Counted from the stretch's first letter, positions 1 through 5,703 are shown. The stretch is DNA of 5,703 nt from Planctomycetaceae bacterium (GCA_031274045.1 JAISQS010000101.1:1-5703), one strand, 5' to 3'. Numbers and translations are program-made. The notes: a model not told the origin generated them from the sequence alone.

Positions 1-5
1 ATTAT

Positions 6-49
6 CGTAGGGCGTTGCCCTACGCTATGATATTTTGCCCTTTCAGGGC
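6..49 (+). repeat. REP-like pair of small hairpins
   Basis: Two perfect small hairpins lie about 12 bases apart. The first has an 8-bp stem, 6-13 pairing with 17-24, closed by the loop GTT. The second has a 5-bp stem, 37-41 pairing with 45-49, closed by TTC. The two-hairpin layout with an AT-rich spacer recurs in the opposite orientation at 5662-5703. I recall similar GGGC-GTT-GCCC elements scattered between genes in planctomycetes and Bacteroidota, but that is memory and not a search. Such REP-like palindromes can be moved by Y1 (REP-associated) transposases, and none is encoded here. The element lies 80 bp past the kinase stop codon. It could also act as a weak transcription barrier, although no U-run follows on either strand. 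The element may start before base 1. Confidence 0.6.
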
Positions 50-128
50 GTTGATACTTTGTATTGATACAGTGCTTGATAAAAGGCACGATGTAAATGC
101 CCCACAAAAAACGAAATAATCAGCAAAT

Positions 129-1625
129 TTATTTGATGCTGAAGTGGAATACTGCGGATCGTCTTACGGTTACGCTGTTGTATAGTTGGACTGCGTCTCG
201 CAAGGGGAGTATTCTGTAATCTATTCCGCGTCTGTTCAAGTAATCGTGGCATTTGCCGGACAGATTTATTTCTTCTGCTTTTGGAGTTGCGAGGACTAGT
301 AGGTCTGTTCCGCCTTGTACAGCATTTTCAATATCTTTCATTCTGAATCCGTCCGGTTCGTTTTTTGGGAATTTTGATCTGGTTAAAATTTCGCCGTCGG
401 GAGTTATTAGCATATCGGTTGTATATGCAACATCGTCAATATGAATGACCTCATCCGCCAACATTAACAATCGCGGATATTTTGGTATCGATTCGCAAAT
501 TTGATCGAACGCGCTCGCGTCCGAACTTCTCACGAGTGCAACCGCGCCCAAAACTACCGCACTATCACCGAGCGACGAAACCAAGACTCTACGATTGCAC
601 GGCGCGGCTTGCAAGCGATCCGAAGATACTACGGATTCGATTGTCGGCATCATGTACTTTTGACACGCCTCAATCATCCCGCCCCCAAGCATAATCACAT
701 CAGGATCAATCAAATGCCGCACCGTCAAACACGCATAACCGATCACCTTTGATACATAATCAACTATCAAAGTTACAACCTCATCACCGCTCTTCAACGC
801 CTTCGCAATTGAGCCGCTTTTTATAATGTCAAGTTTACCGCCGTTGTAATCTGTTATTGACGATTTCGCGCCGAGTGCAATCGCCTCGCGAATGTAATTT
901 TCTACCGCCGACCGGCTCGCTATCGACTCAAAACAACCATAATTACCGCAACCGCATTGTGTCAGACCGAGCGGAAGTTTTTGAGATTTTTTGGATGCGT
1001 CAACTCGAATTGTGCGTCTGGCAAAATTTGCTTGCTTAACATATTTTCGCCCGCGACCACTCTTCTTTATTTTCAATTGAACGCGCCAACTATCACAAGG
1101 AATCTGCAACACAATATGACCAATCTCACCCGCAACCTGACCCGCCCCAGAAATCAAACGGCGGTTCCTAACAATACCGGCACCAATCCCAGTACCAACA
1201 AAAATCCCAACCGCAAACTCAGACGAACGACCACTACCAAGCCAACACTCACCAAGCGTACCAAGATTACAATCATTGCCAATCTCAACACGAACACCAC
1301 CCAATCGCTCACGCATTATCTGACCCAACTCAATACCGGAAAGATTCATGTTCGGAGTAACAACAACATAACCGGTATCTTGACAAACCACACCCGGAAC
1401 CGCAATACCAACTCCACTAAGCTGATCCAACGACTGATTCTGATGTTGCAAAAGTTCCTTTATCGATTCCTCTATCGCATCAAGCGTCGCGTCAGACCCA
1501 CAATTACGCGGTGTACTGCGGCGATTGCTCGACAACACCGAACCCGTATCAGAAACCAACGAAGCCTGAATCTTCGTACCGCCAACATCAACACCAACAT
1601 AGTAATCTTTAATTTGATCTTTCAT
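129..1625 (-). CDS. ROK-family sugar kinase fused to a C-terminal Mth938/DUF498-like domain
   Basis: This 498-residue protein starts at an ATG with no clear ribosome binding site. Residues 1-370 form a ROK kinase, a cytoplasmic family that phosphorylates hexoses such as glucose, N-acetylglucosamine or N-acetylmannosamine with ATP. Visible motifs are the phosphate loop GVDVGGTK (11-18), EIGND with catalytic Asp118, GTGIGAG (144-150), sugar-contacting GEIGH (166-170), the zinc motif CGCGNYGC (Cys224, 226, 231, with His170 as fourth ligand), and GGG (314-316). No N-terminal helix-turn-helix is present, so it is an enzyme and not a NagC/Mlc-type repressor; the exact sugar cannot be read. Between His170 and Cys224 lie 53 residues rich in Lys and Arg, where about 10-25 is usual. 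Residues ~384-498 resemble Mth938/NDUFAF3 (DUF498) proteins: an ITPDG turn, two predicted beta-alpha units, then A478-x3-YN near the end. ROK proteins normally have about 290-400 residues. A weak -10-like TATAAC lies at 1642-1647 (minus strand). Confidence 0.9.
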   Translation of the reverse strand: MKDQIKDYYVGVDVGGTKIQASLVSDTGSVLSSNRRSTPRNCGSDATLDAIEESIKELLQHQNQSLDQLSGVGIAVPGVVCQDTGYVVVTPNMNLSGIELGQIMRERLGGVRVEIGNDCNLGTLGECWLGSGRSSEFAVGIFVGTGIGAGIVRNRRLISGAGQVAGEIGHIVLQIPCDSWRVQLKIKKSGRGRKYVKQANFARRTIRVDASKKSQKLPLGLTQCGCGNYGCFESIASRSAVENYIREAIALGAKSSITDYNGGKLDIIKSGSIAKALKSGDEVVTLIVDYVSKVIGYACLTVRHLIDPDVIMLGGGMIEACQKYMMPTIESVVSSDRLQAAPCNRRVLVSSLGDSAVVLGAVALVRSSDASAFDQICESIPKYPRLLMLADEVIHIDDVAYTTDMLITPDGEILTRSKFPKNEPDGFRMKDIENAVQGGTDLLVLATPKAEEINLSGKCHDYLNRRGIDYRILPLRDAVQLYNSVTVRRSAVFHFSIK

Positions 1626-1701
1626 TTTTCAGTCTTGTACTGTTATAAAAAATTTTGACATAATAATTTTTGTGCAGATAAAATAACCGCACAACAATAT
1701 A

Positions 1702-1783
1702 AATAATTCACAGGAAGATAAGGGAAGGGAAGGTAATGAAAGTTTGGAATATTTCGTCTCTCATTACCTTCCTGTGAATTATT
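1702..1783 (-). terminator. Large interrupted stem-loop overlapping the stop codon of the GAP1-N2 gene; probable terminator
   Basis: Bases 1702-1717 (aataattcacaggaag) are a perfect 16-nt inverted complement of 1768-1783. A second perfect 10-nt arm, 1730-1739, pairs with 1761-1770 and shares three bases with the outer arm. Together they make a stem of about 23 bp, interrupted on one side by a purine-rich 12-nt insert. The right arm contains the TAA stop (1779-1781) of the large gene. Read on the minus strand, the stem is followed by the U-rich stretch TTATTTATATTGTTG. This fits a terminator or mRNA 3'-end stabiliser between the two genes, and the near-symmetry means it could act in both directions. 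The stem is AT-rich and the U-run is imperfect, so strong intrinsic termination is not certain. A small inverted-repeat insertion is the alternative; I saw no target-site duplication. Confidence 0.6.
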
Positions 1784-4700
1784 CTTTCGATGTTGTCATA
1801 AGTAGTAGTTTACGTTTATTGTCGCCGGAGCGTAAATAAACTTCGTAGTTAAAATGGAGTTCCTTGTTGTCTATTGCAAATTTGTGAGCGTTGGGCAAAT
1901 TTTCCAGTATGCTTTCGTTTTCAAAATTGTTCAAAACTATTTTTTTGTTGTCTGCTTCTAGTTCGTCGAGTCGTTTTTTGAGGTCGGTTTCGTTGCCGGA
2001 TTTGTTGAACAATTGGTTTTGGATTTTTTGAATTTCCCTATCGTTTTGTTTTTTTTGTGAATCATTTAATTTTATTTTTGTGTTTAAACTATCCGAATCC
2101 GCGTCAAAATAATCATCAATTGACAGCTGCATCAAATCAGCTTTAACATTGAACCTGACAACAAGCGAAAAATATTCTTCACGGTTATCAGATGTCTTCC
2201 GCTTCCCCTCAATTTTTTCAGTCGTCAACTCAACAATATTCGATTGACTACTTTCTTTTTTGATCTTCTTTGACAAATCTTTCAACTTGTCCGGTTGCAA
2301 TTGCAAATTCAAATCGAGCTGGTAATCAAATTGCTCTGGAAATTCCCTGAGCAGATAACCCCATGTACCCTTTGCCAAAGGAGTCGGCAAATTATGCGTT
2401 TTGGTTTCGCCTTTAAAGATCAATCCCGGATATATCGGCTGCGATTTGATCGGCTCGAACATTTGCACGGTGTGTTCAAATTTATTCGCCGAATTATTCA
2501 TCGATTCGCGTTCGGCATCCGTCTCGCCTGACTCATCCGAATCATTCGAATTATTCGAATCAACATACTCAACAGAAAAACGTAAAAATCCTAGCGCGGT
2601 ATTGAGCGTATCGTAAAAATTCGTCGGCTCAAGACCTTCACGCATCCAAGAAATATGCAAACCATCCGCCTTCAACTTAATACGAAATAACTTCACTTCA
2701 ACCACTTTATTTTGTGCCGCGCCGTCGTCTTCAACTTGTTCGTCAATACGTTCTGCGCCTTGATTTTCTTGATCAATCTGATCATCCTGATCATCTTGTT
2801 GATCATCTTGCTTTCGATCATTTGCAGTATTATTTGCAATATTCGCACGCGCAATATTTTTAGTCTTCAACTCCTTGACCGCGACAACATCCCATTCAAA
2901 CCGCTCCGCGTCCGGCAACAAAAGATCAGGATCAATCAATTTATCATCATCACCATTCAAATTAACTTTTATGAAATTCGGTTTTATTGATGTGTTATTT
3001 TTTTGTGTGGTCAAAACGGACAGTGATTCGGACAATGATTCGGGCAATGACATCTGATTTTGTCTGTTTGTTGAGTTTGATTCCAATTCATCGAGTTTGG
3101 ATTTTTCGTTTTGGTTTTTTGGTATTGGTTCTGATTCGGGTTCTTGTTCGGCTTCGATTTCGAGTTCGATTTTTGGTTCTGGTTCGTTTGGTTCGCCGAT
3201 GTAGAATTGGATTCGTCTTGTTTCGATTTTTATGTTATCGAGTTTTTTGAGTGGTATCCATTCTAGTTTTACGGCTAATCCGAAGCTGTGTAGTTTTGCG
3301 AGTTCGTTGAAGATAATTTTTTGTGGTATGATGATTCTTCCTTCTTTTATTTCCGGTATTTCCAGCCGCAGGAAGTTTGGAAACGTGTAGGATTTTCTAA
3401 AAAAATTATCGAGTTCGAATGCTTGTTTTTCTTGTTCTTTATTCATTGCGGTTATTGCGTCGGCGACTTTCTTTTTTTGTTCTTCTTTGGCTTTTATTGC
3501 GAGTAGTTCCGGGTTTTGGTTTTCGTCGGGGTTATTGATTTGTTGTTGATTGTTCGGATCAACAATATTGGGATTTACGATTTCGGTCTGATTATCTTTT
3601 CGACCGAGACAATATTGAACGAATCCTGCACCGGTGATTTGATCCAGCGTGATCGCAAAAAGCGAAATGATACAGATCAGCGCGACTATATAGATGATGT
3701 TGAATTGATTTTTTGACAGAGTTTTGAGGAGATTGTTTAGGCTGTTTTTATTCGTTTTTTGCGCGGTTGGTAAAGGCTGTGAATTCGGGGCTGTGTTGAT
3801 GTTTATCAACGGCGGAGTTGGTGACAATGATTGTGTTGAGTCTTGTGCGTTCGAGGAGTCTGTTTCGTTGGTGTTTGTTGTTGGAGTTGGGGTTGGAGTT
3901 GGAGTTGTTGATGCATTTGTGTTCGTGATTGCGATTGTTGTTGGGGTTGCGTTATTGTTTGGATCAAATTTTATGTTGGACAAATCGGCTTGGTTTGGCG
4001 GGGTTGTGTTTACGTTCTGTTGATTTTTCTGTTGTGAGTTGTTGTCTGTTGTGTTCGGGTCTGTTTGTGTCGGTTTGTTTTCGATGTTAATTGCGTCAAT
4101 ATTGTTTTCGTCCGGCAGATCGTTTTCTTCGCCTGTTCTTGCAAATTTTACATAAATTCCCTCCGGCGTTTCAAGAGAACGGCGAGTCAAATCAATGATT
4201 AAAATATCATTGCGGTTTTCGAGCGATTTTGCTTCCGGTGAATTTGCGAGTACGCCGTTCCATTGGCAGGTATTATTATTGTGAGATTGAATTTTGTGAG
4301 ATTGATTTTCGGCTGTGTTGTTTTTTTGGTCTGTTGTATTTTGATTTTTGTCAAAACTGCAAGTTGTGAAAGTTACATTCCAAATGTACTGTGCGGGTAG
4401 AATTGCGAGGGCTTCGACGAACAGCGGCAATATGTTTAGACCTTGTGGAAAAATGACGGCGGCGTTCTGACTTCTGCGGGCGGTTTCGGCAAGAACGCCC
4501 CCCCAACCGGCATCGCCTGTCAATTGTTCCCACACCGGACATGGTGTATTTGGAAAATCGGCTGACGTTGATTGTTCTTCGTTTAGATGTATAAATTGCC
4601 GGACAAATTCAGCGTTTAGCGGTCGATGCGGTATCGCGGACATCTGACGCGGATCAAGTTTCAAACAATCACGCGCAATACGTTGACGGCAAGTTTGAGG

Positions 4701-5174
4701 CGGAATGCCATACGTTGAAATAGTCGGAATCGGGCGTCCAAACGGAAACGTTATCGGCGGCGTGTACCATTGCGAAATATGAAAACCCGAAAGAGCAAGA
4801 AGCCACGCAGGTCCCTCAACCACCAACTCTTCCGAACTCAAAACAATATGATGTGCCAGTCGATTCGGACTATTGCGGTAATCGTTGCCGGTAGGAGTGA
4901 TTTTGGTGAGAATGTGCCACGAGGGAGTAGATTCGGACGGATTTTGCGCAACGATATTGTGGGTGTGTTGTGGAATGACGGTGTGGGCGTAGACGATTGG
5001 ATTTTGGTTTGACTCTTCGGAATCGGGTTGGATGTGGTATCGGTAGTCGCTCAAATAAAACAACGGTTCAATTAAAGTTTCAGGAAAACGGCTGTCCGCC
5101 GCCACAACACAGAATCCGCTGCTTTCGGTTCTCAAACCTTGTGAAACAGAGGTCAAAACTAATTCGTGTGACAT
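1779..5174 (-). CDS. GAP1-N2 domain protein with central membrane helix and long low-complexity linkers (planctomycete type)
   Basis: This gene encodes 1131 residues from the ATG at 5174. An in-frame TTG at 5189 would add five, but the ATG places the conserved start (SHELVLTSVSQGLR...SSGFCVVA) as I recall it in this family. There is no clear Shine-Dalgarno site. Residues 1-335 match remembered landmarks of planctomycete GAP1-N2 proteins: LAHHIVL (106-112), GPAWLLAL (121-128), VWEQLTGDAGWGGVLAE (214-230), LPLFVEALAILP (249-260), VTFTT (267-271), CQW (303-305), SPEAK (312-316), LIIDLT (325-330). An Asn/Gln-rich insert (275-301) splits FTT from CQW. A Thr/Asn/Pro linker (346-485) with four TP pairs (424-431) leads to one membrane helix (493-510). 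Lys-rich flanking before it suggests the N-terminal domain is cytoplasmic. The C-terminal ~600 residues look beta-rich, with Trp-containing strands (LEWIPL, FEWDVV, ISWMRE). They are broken up by acidic EPEPE (662-685), DDQ (790-802) and SND/DES (874-886) stretches, and a probable coiled coil lies at ~1035-1078. No catalytic motif is visible. GAP1 proteins are reported from GTPase-associated conflict systems; no GTPase lies in this window. Confidence 0.82.
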   Translation of the reverse strand: MSHELVLTSVSQGLRTESSGFCVVAADSRFPETLIEPLFYLSDYRYHIQPDSEESNQNPIVYAHTVIPQHTHNIVAQNPSESTPSWHILTKITPTGNDYRNSPNRLAHHIVLSSEELVVEGPAWLLALSGFHISQWYTPPITFPFGRPIPTISTYGIPPQTCRQRIARDCLKLDPRQMSAIPHRPLNAEFVRQFIHLNEEQSTSADFPNTPCPVWEQLTGDAGWGGVLAETARRSQNAAVIFPQGLNILPLFVEALAILPAQYIWNVTFTTCSFDKNQNTTDQKNNTAENQSHKIQSHNNNTCQWNGVLANSPEAKSLENRNDILIIDLTRRSLETPEGIYVKFARTGEENDLPDENNIDAINIENKPTQTDPNTTDNNSQQKNQQNVNTTPPNQADLSNIKFDPNNNATPTTIAITNTNASTTPTPTPTPTTNTNETDSSNAQDSTQSLSPTPPLININTAPNSQPLPTAQKTNKNSLNNLLKTLSKNQFNIIYIVALICIISLFAITLDQITGAGFVQYCLGRKDNQTEIVNPNIVDPNNQQQINNPDENQNPELLAIKAKEEQKKKVADAITAMNKEQEKQAFELDNFFRKSYTFPNFLRLEIPEIKEGRIIIPQKIIFNELAKLHSFGLAVKLEWIPLKKLDNIKIETRRIQFYIGEPNEPEPKIELEIEAEQEPESEPIPKNQNEKSKLDELESNSTNRQNQMSLPESLSESLSVLTTQKNNTSIKPNFIKVNLNGDDDKLIDPDLLLPDAERFEWDVVAVKELKTKNIARANIANNTANDRKQDDQQDDQDDQIDQENQGAERIDEQVEDDGAAQNKVVEVKLFRIKLKADGLHISWMREGLEPTNFYDTLNTALGFLRFSVEYVDSNNSNDSDESGETDAERESMNNSANKFEHTVQMFEPIKSQPIYPGLIFKGETKTHNLPTPLAKGTWGYLLREFPEQFDYQLDLNLQLQPDKLKDLSKKIKKESSQSNIVELTTEKIEGKRKTSDNREEYFSLVVRFNVKADLMQLSIDDYFDADSDSLNTKIKLNDSQKKQNDREIQKIQNQLFNKSGNETDLKKRLDELEADNKKIVLNNFENESILENLPNAHKFAIDNKELHFNYEVYLRSGDNKRKLLLMTTSKE
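3883..3906 (-). repeat. Hexanucleotide tandem repeat encoding Thr-Pro pairs
   Basis: Four tandem six-base units (ggagtt, ggggtt, ggagtt, ggagtt on the plus strand) encode four consecutive Thr-Pro pairs, residues 424-431 of the GAP1-N2 protein. They lie in its linker, before the membrane helix. Tandem hexamers keep the reading frame when they gain or lose units, so the linker length could vary between strains by slippage. The repeat is short and one unit is already diverged, so active variation is a guess. Confidence 0.75.
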
Positions 5175-5216
5175 AAATTTATTACGCAATATAACGTGTT
5201 AATGTTATGGTTTATT

Positions 5217-5255
5217 GTACAAATATGTTGTGATCATATATCAAATATGTTGTAC
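5217..5255 (-). promoter_or_regulatory. Operator-like repeat upstream of the GAP1-N2 gene
   Basis: The 12-mer caaatatgttgt occurs twice, at 5220-5231 and 5242-5253, exactly 22 bp apart, which is about two helical turns. The whole 39-bp block begins and ends with gtac, and read outward its ends are GTACAA and TTGTAC. A TGATCA palindrome sits between the copies and a TTGTACAA palindrome spans 5215-5222. The block lies 43-81 bp upstream of the ATG at 5174. A -10-like TATATT is at 5188-5193 (minus strand) with no convincing -35 box at normal spacing. Direct repeats at two-turn spacing just upstream of a gene fit a binding site for a dimeric regulator. That is inference from position and pattern, and chance similarity in AT-rich DNA is possible. 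Confidence 0.35.
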
Positions 5256-5433
5256 CTGATCATCCTGATTACGATTATCCGACTATAATAGAGAGATTAC
5301 GCCAACACTATAAATTCAACAGCCGCGATACTCACCGCCGCAACACTACAAAAAGTACCACAAACTATAACAACTTGATTGAAAGTTAGAATATCCCCCC
5401 TAACAGAAGATAGTTTTTGAGTAAAATAACTAA

Positions 5434-5468
5434 GTAATATATTCAATGCAATATCCGCTTTAAATCAA
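5434..5468 (+). repeat. Degenerate lone copy of the 40-bp repeat family
   Basis: This 35-base stretch reads gtaatatattcaatgcaata followed by tccgctttaaatcaa. Its tail matches the tail of the third repeat unit (tccgcattaaatcaa, 5623-5637) with one change. Its head matches the shared gtaatatatc...aata head with several changes and one inserted base. It lies 56 bp before the tandem cluster, so it is best read as an older or separately inserted family member. Confidence 0.6.
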
Positions 5469-5523
5469 ACCCCATTACCTCATTATTTTTAGTTTTTTGT
5501 GAAGTTGTAAACAAGGTTCGTTT

Positions 5524-5637
5524 GTAATATATCAGTGAAATACTTCAACGCTGTAGAAAAAACGTAATATATCAGCGAAATACTTCAACGCTTTAGAAAA
5601 AACGTAATACATCAGTGAAATATCCGCATTAAATCAA
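5524..5637 (+). repeat. 40-bp-period tandem repeat with a variant last unit
   Basis: Two 40-bp units (5524-5563 and 5564-5603) differ at only two positions. A third, 34-bp unit (5604-5637) keeps the head gtaatacatcagtgaaata but has a different tail (tccgcattaaatcaa instead of cttcaacgct-tagaaaaaac). There are no unique spacers between units, so it is not a CRISPR array. The units do not form strong hairpins. Position upstream of the large gene allows a regulatory role, but a dispersed genomic repeat is equally likely. Confidence 0.8.
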
Positions 5638-5661
5638 CCTGATTACAATAAAATTCCCAAC

Positions 5662-5703
5662 GCCCCAACGGGGCAATATAATCCAGCCCACCGCAACGCG
5701 GTG
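5662..5703 (-). repeat. REP-like pair of small hairpins, inverted relative to the left-edge pair
   Basis: Two perfect hairpins, each with loop AAC (GTT on the minus strand), lie at the right edge. The first has a 5-bp stem, 5662-5666 with 5670-5674. The second has a 6-bp stem, 5689-5694 with 5698-5703. Read on the minus strand the order is hairpin, AT-containing spacer with ATATTTG/ATATTGCCCC-like bases, hairpin, then GTTG. This parallels the layout at 6-49 read on the plus strand. The sequences are not identical, so they are relatives of one element family and not recent duplicates. The element probably continues past the window edge. Confidence 0.6.

Larger units (their letters stand above)
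5175..5703. other. Gene-free upstream region of the GAP1-N2 gene
   Basis: I see no supported coding region, tRNA or rRNA in these 529 bases. From left to right the stretch holds a presumed promoter and operator-like repeat (up to ~5255), an A/C-rich unstructured segment with a run of six or seven C at about 5395 (5300-5400), a lone degenerate repeat copy at 5434-5468, a 40-bp-period repeat cluster at 5524-5637, and two hairpins at the right edge. A motif close to cctgattac followed by an AT-rich tail appears twice, at 5264-5278 and 5638-5650. The region looks like a spacer that has accumulated repeats. Any gene upstream of the GAP1-N2 gene would have to lie past the window edge. Confidence 0.6.

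Noticed and set aside
50..128. Intrinsic terminator directly after the kinase gene
   Set aside because: The stretch has a weak gtgc/gcac pairing and three ttgata copies, but no stable GC stem followed by a U-run on the minus strand.
43..252. Minus-strand 69-codon frame across the kinase 3' end
   Set aside because: It overlaps the Mth938-like C-terminus in a different frame. The product is basic low-complexity sequence without recognisable features.
957..1658. Plus-strand open frame of 233 codons opposite the kinase
   Set aside because: It is antisense to a motif-complete ROK kinase, and its product is a Thr/Asn/Arg-rich string with no domain. The strong A/C richness of this strand removes stop codons and explains it.
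2777..2794. Shared 14-mer ctgatcatcctgat between the large gene (DDQ repeat) and the upstream region near 5256
   Set aside because: The coding copy is part of an Asp-Asp-Gln repeat that generates this word naturally; a single short match upstream is likely chance.
3724..4023. Plus-strand open frame of 99 codons with a VGVGVGV stretch
   Set aside because: It is the mirror of the Thr-Pro hexamer repeat and Asn/Thr linker of the large gene; repetitive DNA keeps both strands open.
4351..4542. Minus-strand 63-codon frame within the large gene
   Set aside because: It overlaps, in another frame, the most conserved GAP1-N2 segment, has an Arg-rich product and shows no family signature.
5175..5189. 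TTG start adding five residues to the large protein
   Set aside because: The ATG at 5174 fits the conserved N-terminus better, and neither start has a supporting ribosome binding site.
5524..5637. CRISPR array
   Set aside because: The repeat units abut one another with no unique spacers, there are only three, and no cas gene is present.

Overview
The window looks like a piece of a Planctomycetota chromosome, probably one of the low-GC lineages (roughly 40% G+C by eye, not computed). The main clue is the large minus-strand protein. Its first ~330 residues carry landmarks I associate with a planctomycete family that has a GAP1-N2 (GTPase-associated protein 1, N-terminal type 2) domain. Weaker clues are the lack of clear Shine-Dalgarno sites and the small GTT/AAC-loop hairpins at both ends. 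I recall such hairpins from planctomycete and Bacteroidota intergenic DNA. The species cannot be fixed from the sequence.

Layout, left to right: (1) 6-49, a pair of small hairpins resembling a REP element. (2) 129-1625, minus strand, a ROK-family sugar kinase whose sequence runs on into a C-terminal Mth938/DUF498-like domain, with an unusual basic insert in its zinc loop. (3) 1626-1778, a 153-bp spacer with a large interrupted stem-loop (1702-1783) that overlaps the stop codon of the next gene and probably serves as its terminator. (4) 1779-5174, minus strand, a 1131-residue GAP1-N2-type protein with a Thr/Asn/Pro linker, one central membrane helix and a long C-terminal part broken up by acidic and Asn/Gln-rich stretches. 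(5) 5175-5703, a gene-free stretch of about 530 bp holding an operator-like repeat close to the large gene, a 40-bp repeat family, and a second hairpin pair in the opposite orientation to the one at 6-49.

Both genes read leftward, the GAP1-N2 gene first. The stem-loop and 153-bp spacer between them argue for separate transcription, and nothing in the sequence ties the kinase to the GAP1-N2 protein. GAP1-N2 proteins are described in GTPase-associated systems thought to act in biological conflict or signalling. The GTPase partner, if there is one, is not in this window and could only lie beyond 5703.

The strangest large-scale feature is that synonymous codon choice flips inside both genes, between G/T-ending and A/C-ending blocks a few hundred bases long. 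In the kinase the flip falls near the junction between the ROK and Mth938-like domains. In the large gene it happens several times.
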